Source: Piscicola geometra
Taxonomy: Eukaryota; Annelida; Clitellata; Hirudinida; Piscicolidae
Assembly (NCBI GenBank): GCA_943735955.1
Contig: OX030956.1
Location: forward strand, 2,198,412 to 2,262,411
DNA: 64,000 nt
Direction of reading: 5' to 3'
In this document: piece by piece, positions 33,001 to 46,700 of the stretch
Numbering within the stretch: position 1 is the first letter of the stretch
Layout of the letters: each line of letters opens with the position of its first letter
Translations under genes and position numbers: made by a program
The notes under the pieces: generated by a model
The model's database searches: none
Seen by the model: the letters and a program-made list of their open reading frames with translations, nothing else
Told to the model about the DNA's origin: nothing

Positions 33001-34040
33001 TTCACCGTCTTCACCGTCTTCACCGTCTTCACCGTCTTCACCGTCTTCATCGTGATCATCGTCTTCATTGTCTTCACCGTCTTCAACGTCTTCACCGCCT
33101 TCATCGTCTTCTCCGTCTTCATCGTCTTCATCGTCTTCACCGTCTTCATCGTCTTCACCGTCTTCATCGTCTTCACCGTCTTCACCGTCTTCACCGTCTT
33201 CACCGTCTTCATCGTCTTCATCGTCTTCACCGTCTTCATCGTCTTCACCGTCTTCATCGTTTTCATCGTTCGTCTTCATCGTCTTCATCGTCTTCATCGT
33301 CTTCACCGTCTTCATCGTCTTCACCGTCTTCATCGTCTTCACCGTCTTCACCATCTTCATCGTCTTCATCGTCTTCACCGTCTTCACCGTCTTCATCGTC
33401 TTCATCGTCTTCACCGTCGTCACCGTCTTCACCGTCTTCACCGTCTTCACCGTCTTCAGCGTCTTCATCGTCTTCACCGTCTTCATCGTCTTCACCGTCT
33501 TCACCGTCTTCACCGTCTTCATCGTCTTCATCGTCTTCATCGTCTTCACCGTCTTCACCGTCTTCACCGTCTTCACCGTCTTCACCGTCTTCATCGTCTT
33601 CATCGTCTTCATTGTCTTCACCGTCTTCAACGTCTTCACCGCCTTCATCGTCTTCACCGTCTTCATCGTCTTCATCGTCTTCACCGTCTTCATCGTCTTC
33701 ATCGTCTTCACCGTCTTCACCGTCTTCACCGTCTTCACCGTCTTCACCGTCTTCATCGTCTTCACCGTCTTCACCGTCTTCACCGTCTTCATCGTCTTCA
33801 TCGTCTTCACCGTCTTCACCGTCTTCATCGTCTTCACCGTCTTCATCGTCTTCATCGTCTTCATCGTCTTCACCGTCTTCACCGTCTTCACCGTCTTCAC
33901 CGTCTTCATCGTCTTCACCGTCTTCATCGTCTTCATCGTCTTCACCGTCTTCTTCGTCTTCACCGTCTTCATCGTCTTCACCGTCTTCATCGTCTTCATC
34001 GTCTTCATCGTCTTCATCGTCTTCACCGTCTTCACCGTCT
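30100..34040. repeat. About 1.3-kb higher-order repeat, end of left domain
   Basis: The variant TCTTTATCTTCTTC recurs at 30100 and 31408, and CAACGTCTTCACCGCC at about 30878, 32177, 33085 and 33629. Spacing falls from 1.3 kb to 0.9 and 0.54 kb, so later copies are truncated. Confidence 0.75.
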
Positions 34041-35340
34041 TCATCGTTCGTCTTCATCGTCTTCATCGTCTTCATCGTCTACACCGTCCTTATCGTCTTC
34101 ACCGTCTTCATCGTCTTCACCGTCTTCACCGTCTTCACCGTCTTCACCGTCTTCACCGTCTTCATCGTCTTCACCGTCTTCATCGTCTTCACCGTCTTCA
34201 TCGTCTTCACCGTCTTCATCGTCTTCATCGTTCGTCTTCATCGTCCTCATCGTCTTCATCGTCTTCACCGTCTTCATCGTTTTCACCGTCTTCATCGTTC
34301 GTCTTCACCGTCTTCATCGTCTTCACCGTCTTCATCGTTTTCATCGTTCGTCTTCATCGTCTTCATCGTCTTCACTGTCTTCATCGTCTTCACCGTCTTC
34401 ATCGTCTTCACCGTCTTCACCGTCTTCATCGTCTTCATCGTCTTCATCGTCTTCACCGTCTTCACCGTCTTCACCGTCTTCACCGTCTTCACCGTCTTCA
34501 CCGTCTTCATCGTTCGTCTTCATCGTCTTCATCGTCTTCACCGTCTTCATCGTCTTCACCGTCTTCATCGTCTTCACCGTCTTCATCGTCTTCACCGTTT
34601 TCATCGACTTCACCGTCTTCATCGTCTTCACCGTCTTCATCGTCTTCACCGTCTTCATCGTCTTCACCGTCTTCATCGTCTTCACCGTCTTCATCGTCTT
34701 CACCGTCTTCATCGTCTTCACCGTCTTCATCGTCTTCATCGTTCGTCTTCACCGTCTTCACCGTCTTCATCGTCTTCACCGTCTTCATCGTCTTCACCGT
34801 CTTCACCGTCTTCACCGTCTTCACCGTCTTCACCGTCTTCATCGTCTTCACCGTCTTCATCGTCTTCACCGTCTTCACCGTCTTCATCGTTCGTCTTCAC
34901 CGTCTTCATCGTCTTCACCGTCTTCATCGTCTTCACCGTCTTCATCGTCTTCACCGTCTTCATCGTCTTCACCGTCTTCATCGTCTTCATCGTTCGTCTT
35001 CATCGTCTTCATCGTCTTCACCGTCTTCATCGTCTTCACCGTCTTCATCGTTCGTCTTCACCGTCTTCATCGTCTTCAGCGTCTTCACCGTCTTCATCGT
35101 CTTCATCGTTTTCACCGTCTTCACCGTCTTCACCGTCTTCATCGTCTTCACCGTCTTCATCGTCTTCATCGTCTTCACCGTCATCATCGTCTTCACCGTC
35201 TTCATCGTCTTCACCGTCTTCACCGTCTTCACCGTCTTCATCGTCTTCATCGTCTTCACCGTCTTCATCGTTTTCACCGTCTTCATCGTCTTCACCGTCT
35301 TCATCGTCTTCACCGTCTTCATCGTTCGTCTTCACCGTCT

Positions 35341-38300
35341 TCATCGTTCGTCTTCACCGTCTTCATCGTTTTCACCGTCTTCATCGTCTTCATCGTCTTC
35401 ATCGTCTTCATCGTCTTCATCGTCTTCACCGTCTCCATCGTTTTCATCGTTCGTCTTCATCGTCTTCATCGTCTTCACTGTCTTCATCGTCTTCACCGTC
35501 TTCATCGTCTTCGCCGTCTTCACCGTCTTCATCGTCTTCATCGTCTTCATCGTCTTCACCGTCTTCACCGTCTTCACCGTCTTCACCGTCTTCATCGTTC
35601 GTCTTCATCGTCTTCATCGTCTTCACCGTCTTCATCGTCTTCACCGTCTTCATCGTCTTCACCGTCTTCATCGTTTTCACCGTCTTCATCGTCTTCATCG
35701 TCTTCATTGTCTTCACCGTCTTCATCGTCTTCACCGTCTTCATCGTCTTCACCGTCTTCATCGTTTTCACCGTCTTCATCGTCTTCACCGTCTTCATCGT
35801 CTTCACCGTCTTCATCGTTCGTCTTCACCGTTTTCATCGTCTTCACCGTCTTCATCGTCTTCATCGTCTTCATCGTCATCGTCTTCATCGTCTTCACCGT
35901 CTTCATCGTTTTCATCGTTCGTCTTCATCGTCTTCATCGTCTTCACTGTCTTCATCGTCTTCACCGTCTTCATCGTCTTCATCATTCGTCTTCACCGTCT
36001 TCACCGTCTTCATCGTCTTCACCGTCTTCATCGTCTTCACCGTCTTCACCGTCTTCACCGTCTTCACCGTCTTCACCGTCTTCATCGTCTTCACCGTCTT
36101 CATCGTCTTCACCGTCTTCACCGTCTTCATCGTTCGTCTTCACCGTCTTCATCGTCTTCACCGTCTTCATCGTCTTCACCGTCTTCATCGTCTTCACCGT
36201 CTTCATCGTCTTCACCGTCTTCATCGTTCGTCTTCATCGTCTTCATCGTCTTCACCGTCTTCATCGTCTTCACCGTCTTCATCGTTCGTCTTCACCGTCT
36301 TCATCGTCTTCATCGTCTTCACCGTCTTCATCGTCTTCATCGTTTTCACCGTCTTCACCGTCTTCACCGTCTTCATCGTCTTCACCGTCTTCATCGTCTT
36401 CATCGTCTTCACCGTCATCATCGTCTTCACCGTCTTCACCGTCTTCACCGTCTTCACCGTCTTCACCGTCTTCATCGTTCGTCTTCATCGTCTTCATCGT
36501 CTTCACCGTCTTCATCGTCTTCACCGTCTTCATCGTCTTCACCGTCTTCATCGTTTTCACCGTCTTCATCGTCTTCATCGTCTTCATTGTCTTCACCGTC
36601 TTCATCGTCTTCACCGTCTTCATCGTCTTCACCGTCTTCATCGTTTTCACCGTCTTCATCGTCTTCACCGTCTTCATCGTCTTCACCGTCTTCATCGTTC
36701 GTCTTCACCGTTTTCATCGTCTTCACCGTCTTCATCGTCTTCATCGTCTTCATCGTCTTCATCGTCTTCATCGTCTTCACCGTCTTCATCGTTTTCATCG
36801 TTCGTCTTCATCGTCTTCATCGTCTTCACTGTCTTCATCGTCTTCACCGTCTTCATCGTCTTCATCATTCGTCTTCACCGTCTTCACCGTCTTCATCGTC
36901 TTCACCGTCTTCATCGTCTTCACCGTCTTCACCGTCTTCACCGTCTTCACCGTCTTCACCGTCTTCATCGTCTTCACCGTCTTCATCGTCTTCACCGTCT
37001 TCACCGTCTTCATCGTTCGTCTTCACCGTCTTCATCGTCTTCACCGTCTTCATCGTCTTCACCGTCTTCATCGTCTTCACCGTCTTCATCGTCTTCACCG
37101 TCTTCATCGTTCGTCTTCATCGTCTTCATCGTCTTCACCGTCTTCATCGTCTTCACCGTCTTCATCGTTCGTCTTCACCGTCTTCATCGTCTTCATCGTC
37201 TTCACCGTCTTCATCGTCTTCATCGTTTTCACCGTCTTCACCGTCTTCACCGTCTTCATCGTCTTCACCGTCTTCATCGTCTTCATCGTCTTCACCGTCA
37301 TCATCGTCTTCACCGTCTTCACCGTCTTCACCGTCTTCACCGTCTTCATCGTCTTCATCGTCTTCACCGTCTTCATCGTTTTCACCGTCTTCATCGTCTT
37401 CACCGTCTTCATCGTCTTCACCGTCTTCATCGTCTTCACCGTCTTCATCGTCTTCACCGTCTTCATCGTCTTCATCGTTCGTCTTCATCGTCTTCATCGT
37501 CTTCACCGTCTTCATCGTCTTCACCGTCTTCATCGTTCGTCTTCACCGTCTTCATCGTCTTCAGCGTCTTCACCGTCTTCATCGTCTTCATCGTTTTCAC
37601 CGTCTTCATCGTTCGTCTTCATCGTCTTCATCGTCTTCACCGTCTTCATCGTCTTCACCGTCTTCATCGTTCGTCTTCACCGTCTTCATCGTCTTCAGCG
37701 TCTTCACCGTCTTCATCGTCTTCATCGTTATCACCGTCTTCACCGTCTTCACCGTCTTCATCGTCTTCACCGTCTTCATCGTCTTCATCGTCTTCACCGT
37801 CATCATCGTCTTCACCGTCTTCATCGTCTTCACCGTCTTCACCGTCTTCACCGTCTTCATCGTCTTCATCGTCTTCACCGTCTTCATCGTTTTCACCGTC
37901 TTCATCGTCTTCACCGTCTTCATCGTCTTCACCGTCTTCATCGTTCGTCTTCACCGTCTTCATCGTTCGTCTTCACCGTCTTCATCGTTTTCACCGTCTT
38001 CATCGTCTTCATCGTCTTCATCGTCTTCATCGTCTTCACCGTCTCCATCGTTTTCATCGTTCGTCTTCATCGTCTTCATCGTCTTCACTGTCTTCATCGT
38101 CTTCACCGTCTTCATCGTCTTCGCCGTCTTCACCGTCTTCATCGTCTTCATCGTCTTCATCGTCTTCACCGTCTTCACCGTCTTCACCGTCTTCACCGTC
38201 TTCATCGTTCGTCTTCATCGTCTTCATCGTCTTCACCGTCTTCATCGTCTTCACCGTCTTCATCGTTTTCACCGTCTTCATCGTCTTCATCGTCTTCATT

Positions 38301-41300
38301 GTCTTCACCGTCTTCATCGTCTTCACCGTCTTCATCGTCTTCACCGTCTTCATCGTTTTCACCGTCTTCATCGTCTTCACCGTCTTCATCGTCTTCACCG
38401 TCTTCATCGTCTTCATCGTCTTCACCGTCATCATCGTCTTCACCGTCTTCATCGTCTTCACCGTCTTCACCGTCTTCACCGTCTTCATCGTCTTCATCGT
38501 CTTCACCGTCTTCATCGTTTTCACCGTCTTCATCGTCTTCACCGTCTTCATCGTCTTCACCGTCTTCATCGTTCGTCTTCACCGTCTTCATCGTTCGTCT
38601 TCACCGTCTTCATCGTTTTCACCGTCTTCATCGTCTTCATCGTCTTCATCGTCTTCATCGTCTTCATCGTCTTCACCGTCTCCATCGTTTTCATCGTTCG
38701 TCTTCATCGTCTTCATCGTCTTCACTGTCTTCATCGTCTTCACCGTCTTCATCGTCTTCGCCGTCTTCACCGTCTTCATCGTCTTCATCGTCTTCATCGT
38801 CTTCACCGTCTTCACCGTCTTCACCGTCTTCACCGTCTTCATCGTTCGTCTTCATCGTCTTCATCGTCTTCACCGTCTTCATCGTCTTCACCGTCTTCAT
38901 CGTCTTCACCGTCTTCATCGTTTTCACCGTCTTCATCGTCTTCATCGTCTTCATTGTCTTCACCGTCTTCATCGTCTTCACCGTCTTCATCGTCTTCACC
39001 GTCTTCATCGTTTTCACCGTCTTCATCGTCTTCACCGTCTTCATCGTCTTCACCGTCTTCATCGTTCGTCTTCACCGTTTTCATCGTCTTCACCGTCTTC
39101 ATCGTCTTCATCGTCTTCGTCGTCATCGTCTTCATCGTCTTCACCGTCTTCATCGTTTTCATCGTTCGTCTTCATCGTCTTCATCGTCTTCACTGTCTTC
39201 ATCGTCTTCACCGTCTTCATCGTCTTCATCATTCGTCTTCACCGTCTTCACCGTCTTCATCGTCTTCACCGTCTTCATCGTCTTCACCGTCTTCACCGTC
39301 TTCACCGTCTTCACCGTCTTCACCGTCTTCACCGTCTTCATCGTCTTCACCGTCTTCATCGTCTTCACCGTCTTCACCGTCTTCATCGTTCGTCTTCACC
39401 GTCTTCATCGTCTTCACCGTCTTCATCGTCTTCACCGTCTTCATCGTCTTCACCGTCTTCATCGTCTTCACCGTCTTCATCGTTCGTCTTCATCGTCTTC
39501 ATCGTCTTCACCGTCTTCATCGTCTTCACCGTCTTCATCGTTCGTCTTCACCGTCTTCATCGTCTTCATCGTCTTCACCGTCTTCATCGTCTTCATCGTT
39601 TTCACCGTCTTCACCGTCTTCACCGTCTTCATCGTCTTCACCGTCTTCATCGTCTTCATCGTCTTCACCGTCATCATCGTCTTCACCGTCTTCACCGTCT
39701 TCACCGTCTTCACCGTCTTCATCGTTCGTCTTCATCGTCTTCATCGTCTTCACCGTCTTCATCGTCTTCACCGTCTTCATCGTCTTCACCGTCTTCATCG
39801 TTTTCACCGTCTTCATCGTCTTCATCGTCTTCATTGTCTTCACCGTCTTCATCGTCTTCACCGTCTTCATCGTCTTCACCGTCTTCATCGTTTTCACCGT
39901 CTTCATCGTCTTCACCGTCTTCATCGTCTTCACCGTCTTCATCGTTCGTCTTCACCGTTTTCATCGTCTTCACCGTCTTCATCGTCTTCATCGTCTTCAT
40001 CGTCTTCATCGTCTTCATCGTCTTCACCGTCTTCATCGTTTTCATCGTTCGTCTTCACCGTTTTCATCGTCTTCACCGTCTTCATCGTCTTCATCGTCTT
40101 CATCGTCTTCATCGTCTTCATCGTCTTCACCGTCTTCATCGTTTTCATCGTTCGTCTTCATCGTCTTCATCGTCTTCACTGTCTTCATCGTCTTCACCGT
40201 CTTCATCGTCTTCATCATTCGTCTTCACCGTCTTCACCGTCTTCATCGTCTTCACCGTCTTCATCGTCTTCACCGTCTTCACCGTCTTCACCGTCTTCAC
40301 CGTCTTCACCGTCTTCATCGTCTTCACCGTCTTCATCGTCTTCACCGTCTTCACCGTCTTCATCGTTCGTCTTCACCGTCTTCATCGTCTTCACCGTCTT
40401 CATCGTCTTCACCGTCTTCATCGTCTTCACCGTCTTCATCGTCTTCACCGTCTTCATCGTTCGTCTTCATCGTCTTCATCGTCTTCACCGTCTTCATCGT
40501 CTTCACCGTCTTCATCGTTCGTCTTCACCGTCTTCATCGTCTTCATCGTCTTCACCGTCTTCATCGTCTTCATCGTTTTCACCGTCTTCACCGTCTTCAC
40601 CGTCTTCATCGTCTTCACCGTCTTCATCGTCTTCATCGTCTTCACCGTCATCATCGTCTTCACCGTCTTCACCGTCTTCACCGTCTTCACCGTCTTCATC
40701 GTCTTCATCGTCTTCACCGTCTTCATCGTTTTCACCGTCTTCATCGTCTTCACCGTCTTCATCGTCTTCACCGTCTTCATCGTCTTCACCGTCTTCATCG
40801 TCTTCACCGTCTTCATCGTCTTCATCGTTCGTCTTCATCGTCTTCATCGTCTTCACCGTCTTCATCGTCTTCACCGTCTTCATCGTTCGTCTTCACCGTC
40901 TTCATCGTCTTCAGCGTCTTCACCGTCTTCATCGTCTTCATCGTTTTCACCGTCTTCATCGTTCGTCTTCATCGTCTTCATCGTCTTCACCGTCTTCATC
41001 GTCTTCACCGTCTTCATCGTTCGTCTTCACCGTCTTCATCGTCTTCAGCGTCTTCACCGTCTTCATCGTCTTCATCGTTATCACCGTCTTCACCGTCTTC
41101 ACCGTCTTCATCGTCTTCACCGTCTTCATCGTCTTCATCGTCTTCACCGTCATCATCGTCTTCACCGTCTTCATCGTCTTCACCGTCTTCACCGTCTTCA
41201 CCGTCTTCATCGTCTTCATCGTCTTCACCGTCTTCATCGTTTTCACCGTCTTCATCGTCTTCACCGTCTTCATCGTCTTCACCGTCTTCATCGTTCGTCT

Positions 41301-43710
41301 TCACCGTCTTCATCGTTCGTCTTCACCGTCTTCATCGTTTTCACCGTCTTCATCGTCTTCATCGTCTTCATCGTCTTCATCGTCTTCATCGTCTTCACCG
41401 TCTCCATCGTTTTCATCGTTCGTCTTCATCGTCTTCATCGTCTTCACTGTCTTCATCGTCTTCACCGTCTTCATCGTCTTCGCCGTCTTCACCGTCTTCA
41501 TCGTCTTCATCGTCTTCATCGTCTTCACCGTCTTCACCGTCTTCACCGTCTTCACCGTCTTCATCGTTCGTCTTCATCGTCTTCATCGTCTTCACCGTCT
41601 TCATCGTCTTCACCGTCTTCATCGTTTTCACCGTCTTCATCGTCTTCATCGTCTTCATTGTCTTCACCGTCTTCATCGTCTTCACCGTCTTCATCGTCTT
41701 CACCGTCTTCATCGTTTTCACCGTCTTCATCGTCTTCACCGTCTTCATCGTCTTCACCGTCTTCATCGTCTTCATCGTCTTCACCGTCATCATCGTCTTC
41801 ACCGTCTTCATCGTCTTCACCGTCTTCACCGTCTTCACCGTCTTCATCGTCTTCATCGTCTTCACCGTCTTCATCGTTTTCACCGTCTTCATCGTCTTCA
41901 CCGTCTTCATCGTCTTCACCGTCTTCATCGTTCGTCTTCACCGTCTTCATCGTTCGTCTTCACCGTCTTCATCGTTTTCACCGTCTTCATCGTCTTCATC
42001 GTCTTCATCGTCTTCATCGTCTTCATCGTCTTCACCGTCTCCATCGTTTTCATCGTTCGTCTTCATCGTCTTCATCGTCTTCACTGTCTTCATCGTCTTC
42101 ACCGTCTTCATCGTCTTCGCCGTCTTCACCGTCTTCATCGTCTTCATCGTCTTCATCGTCTTCACCGTCTTCACCGTCTTCACCGTCTTCACCGTCTTCA
42201 TCGTTCGTCTTCATCGTCTTCATCGTCTTCACCGTCTTCATCGTCTTCACCGTCTTCATCGTCTTCACCGTCTTCATCGTTTTCACCGTCTTCATCGTCT
42301 TCATCGTCTTCATTGTCTTCACCGTCTTCATCGTCTTCACCGTCTTCATCGTCTTCACCGTCTTCATCGTTTTCACCGTCTTCATCGTCTTCACCGTCTT
42401 CATCGTCTTCACCGTCTTCATCGTTCGTCTTCACCGTTTTCATCGTCTTCACCGTCTTCATCGTCTTCATCGTCTTCGTCGTCATCGTCTTCATCGTCTT
42501 CACCGTCTTCATCGTTTTCATCGTTCGTCTTCATCGTCTTCATCGTCTTCACTGTCTTCATCGTCTTCACCGTCTTCATCGTCTTCATCATTCGTCTTCA
42601 CCGTCTTCACCGTCTTCATCGTCTTCACCGTCTTCATCGTCTTCACCGTCTTCACCGTCTTCACCGTCTTCACCGTCTTCACCGTCTTCACCGTCTTCAT
42701 CGTCTTCACCGTCTTCATCGTCTTCACCGTCTTCACCGTCTTCATCGTTCGTCTTCACCGTCTTCATCGTCTTCACCGTCTTCATCGTCTTCACCGTCTT
42801 CATCGTCTTCACCGTCTTCATCGTCTTCACCGTCTTCATCGTTCGTCTTCATCGTCTTCATCGTCTTCACCGTCTTCATCGTCTTTACCGTCTTCATCGT
42901 TCGTCTTCACCGTCTTCATCGTCTTCATCGTCTTCACCGTCTTCATCGTCTTCATCGTTTTCACCGTCTTCACCGTCTTCACCGTCTTCATCGTCTTCAC
43001 CGTCTTCATCGTCTTCATCGTCTTCACCGTCATCATCGTCTTCACCGTCTTCACCGTCTTCACCGTCTTCACCGTCTTCATCGTTCGTCTTCATCGTCTT
43101 CATCGTCTTCACCGTCTTCATCGTCTTCACCGTCTTCATCGTCTTCACCGTCTTCATCGTTTTCACCGTCTTCATCGTCTTCATCGTCTTCATTGTCTTC
43201 ACCGTCTTCATCGTCTTCACCGTCTTCATCGTCTTCACCGTCTTCATCGTTTTCACCGTCTTCATCGTCTTCACCGTCTTCATCGTCTTCACCGTCTTCA
43301 TCGTTCGTCTTCACCGTTTTCATCGTCTTCACCGTCTTCATCGTCTTCATCGTCTTCATCGTCTTCATCGTCTTCATCGTCTTCACCGTCTTCATCGTTT
43401 TCATCGTTCGTCTTCATCGTCTTCATCGTCTTCACTGTCTTCATCGTCTTCACCGTCTTCATCGTCTTCATCATTCGTCTTCACCGTCTTCATCGTCTTC
43501 ACCGTCTTCATCGTCTTCACCGTCTTCACCGTCTTCACCGTCTTCACCGTCTTCACCGTCTTCACCGTCTTCATCGTCTTCACCGTCTTCATCGTCTTCA
43601 CCGTCTTCACCGTCTTCATCGTTCGTCTTCACCGTCTTCATCGTCTTCACCGTCTTCATCGTCTTCACCGTCTTCATCGTCTTCACCGTCTTCATCGTCT
43701 TCACCGTCTT
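35341..43710. repeat. About 3.35-kb higher-order repeat, right domain
   Basis: Blocks starting at 37091 and 40441 match at a step of 3350, and blocks starting at 38588 and 41947 at a step of 3359. Internal TTCG spacing is kept. A partial copy starts at 35341, 2619 before 37960. Confidence 0.8.
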
Positions 43711-46700
43711 CATCGTTCGTCTTCATCGTCTTCATCGTCTTCACCGTCTTCATCGTCTTCACCGTCTTCATCGTTCGTCTTCACCGTCTTCATCGTCTTC
43801 ATCGTCTTCACCGTCTTCATCGTCTTCATCGTTTTCACCGTCTTCACCGTCTTCACCGTCTTCATCGTCTTCACCGTCTTCATCGTCTTCATCGTCTTCA
43901 CCGTCATCATCGTCTTCACCGTCTTCACCGTCTTCACCGTCTTCACCGTCTTCATCGTCTTCATCGTCTTCACCGTCTTCATCGTTTTCACCGTCTTCAT
44001 CGTCTTCACCGTCTTCATCGTCTTCACCGTCTTCATCGTCTTCACCGTCTTCATCGTCTTCACCGTCTTCATCGTCTTCATCGTTCGTCTTCATCGTCTT
44101 CATCGTCTTCACCGTCTTCATCGTCTTCACCGTCTTCATCGTTCGTCTTCACCGTCTTCATCGTCTTCAGCGTCTTCACCGTCTTCATCGTCTTCATCGT
44201 TTTCACCGTCTTCATCGTTCGTCTTCATCGTCTTCATCGTCTTCACCGTCTTCATCGTCTTCACCGTCTTCATCGTTCGTCTTCACCGTCTTCATCGTCT
44301 TCAGCGTCTTCACCGTCTTCATCGTCTTCATCGTTTTCACCGTCTTCACCGTCTTCACCGTCTTCATCGTCTTCACCGTCTTCATCGTCTTCATCGTCTT
44401 CACCGTCATCATCGTCTTCACCGTCTTCATCGTCTTCACCGTCTTCACCGTCTTCACCGTCTTCATCGTCTTCATCGTCTTCACCGTCTTCATCGTTTTC
44501 ACCGTCTTCATCGTCTTCACCGTCTTCATCGTCTTCACCGTCTTCATCGTTCGTCTTCACCGTCTTCATCGTTCGTCTTCACCGTCTTCATCGTTTTCAC
44601 CGTCTTCATCGTCTTCATCGTCTTCATCGTCTTCATCGTCTTCATCGTCTTCACCGTCTCCATCGTTTTCATCGTTCGTCTTCATCGTCTTCATCGTCTT
44701 CACTGTCTTCATCGTCTTCACCGTCTTCATCGTCTTCGCCGTCTTCACCGTCTTCATCGTCTTCATCGTCTTCATCGTCTTCACCGTCTTCACCGTCTTC
44801 ACCGTCTTCACCGTCTTCATCGTTCGTCTTCATCGTCTTCATCGTCTTCACCGTCTTCATCGTCTTCACCGTCTTCATCGTTTTCACCGTCTTCATCGTC
44901 TTCATCGTCTTCATTGTCTTCACCGTCTTCATCGTCTTCACCGTCTTCATCGTCTTCACCGTCTTCATCGTTTTCACCGTCTTCATCGTCTTCACCGTCT
45001 TCATCGTCTTCACCGTCTTCATCGTTCGTCTTCACCGTTTTCATCGTCTTCACCGTCTTCATCGTCTTCATCGTCTTCATCGTCTTCATCATCTTCATCG
45101 TCTTCACCGTCTTCATCGTTTTCATCGTTCGTCTTCATCGTCTTCATCGTCTTCACTGTCTTCATCGTCTTCACCGTCTTCATCGTCTTCATCATTCGTC
45201 TTCACCGTCTTCACCGTCTTCATCGTCTTCACCGTCTTCATCGTCTTCACCGTCTTCACCGTCTTCACCGTCTTCACCGTCTTCACCGTCTTCACCGTCT
45301 TCATCGTCTTCACCGTCTTCATCGTCTTCACCGTCTTCACCGTCTTCATCGTTCGTCTTCACCGTCTTCATCGTCTTCACCGTCTTCATCGTCTTCACCG
45401 TCTTCATCGTCTTCACCGTCTTCATCGTCTTCACCGTCTTCATCGTCTTCACCGTCTTCATCGTTCGTCTTCATCGTCTTCATCGTCTTCACCGTCTTCA
45501 TCGTCTTCACCGTCTTCATCGTTCGTCTTCACCGTCTTCATCGTCTTCATCGTCTTCACCGTCTTCATCGTCTTCATCGTTTTCACCGTCTTCACCGTCT
45601 TCACCGTCTTCATCGTCTTCACCGTCTTCATCGTCTTCATCGTCTTCACCGTCATCATCGTCTTCACCGTCTTCACCGTCTTCACCGTCTTCACCGTCTT
45701 CATCGTCTTCATCGTCTTCACCGTCTTCATCGTTTTCACCGTCTTCATCGTCTTCACCGTCTTCATCGTCTTCACCGTCTTCATCGTCTTCACCGTCTTC
45801 ATCGTCTTCACCGTCTTCATCGTCTTCATCGTTCGTCTTCATCGTCTTCATCGTCTTCACCGTCTTCATCGTCTTCACCGTCTTCATCGTTCGTCTTCAC
45901 CGTCTTCATCGTCTTCAGCGTCTTCACCGTCTTCATCGTCTTCATCGTTTTCACCGTCTTCATCGTTCGTCTTCATCGTCTTCATCGTCTTCACCGTCTT
46001 CATCGTCTTCACCGTCTTCATCGTTCGTCTTCACCGTCTTCATCGTCTTCAGCGTCTTCACCGTCTTCATCGTCTTCATCGTTTTCACCGTCTTCACCGT
46101 CTTCACCGTCTTCATCGTCTTCACCGTCTTCATCGTCTTCACCGTCTTCACCGTCTTCACCGTCTTCACCGTCTTCACCGTCTTCACCGTCTTCATCGTC
46201 TTCACCGTCTTCATCGTCTTCACCGTCTTCACCGTCTTCATCGTTCGTCTTCACCGTCTTCATCGTCTTCACCGTCTTCATCGTCTTCACCGTCTTCATC
46301 GTCTTCACCGTCTTCATCGTCTTCACCGTCTTCATCGTCTTCACCGTCTTCATCGTTCGTCTTCATCGTCTTCATCGTCTTCACCGTCTTCATCGTCTTC
46401 ACCGTCTTCATCGTTCGTCTTCACCGTCTTCATCGTCTTCATCGTCTTCACCGTCTTCATCGTCTTCATCGTTTTCACCGTCTTCACCGTCTTCACCGTC
46501 TTCATCGTCTTCACCGTCTTCATCGTCTTCATCGTCTTCACCGTCATCATCGTCTTCACCGTCTTCACCGTCTTCACCGTCTTCACCGTCTTCATCGTCT
46601 TCATCGTCTTCACCGTCTTCATCGTTTTCACCGTCTTCATCGTCTTCACCGTCTTCATCGTCTTCACCGTCTTCATCGTCTTCACCGTCTTCATCGTCTT

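Larger units (their letters stand above)
10127..34040. repeat. Left satellite domain, sparse TTCG insertions
   Basis: TTCG insertions occur about once per 385 bases on average (about 62 in 24 kb, by my count). Long runs of pure 9-mers lie between. CACCG units are common and often consecutive. Confidence 0.8.
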
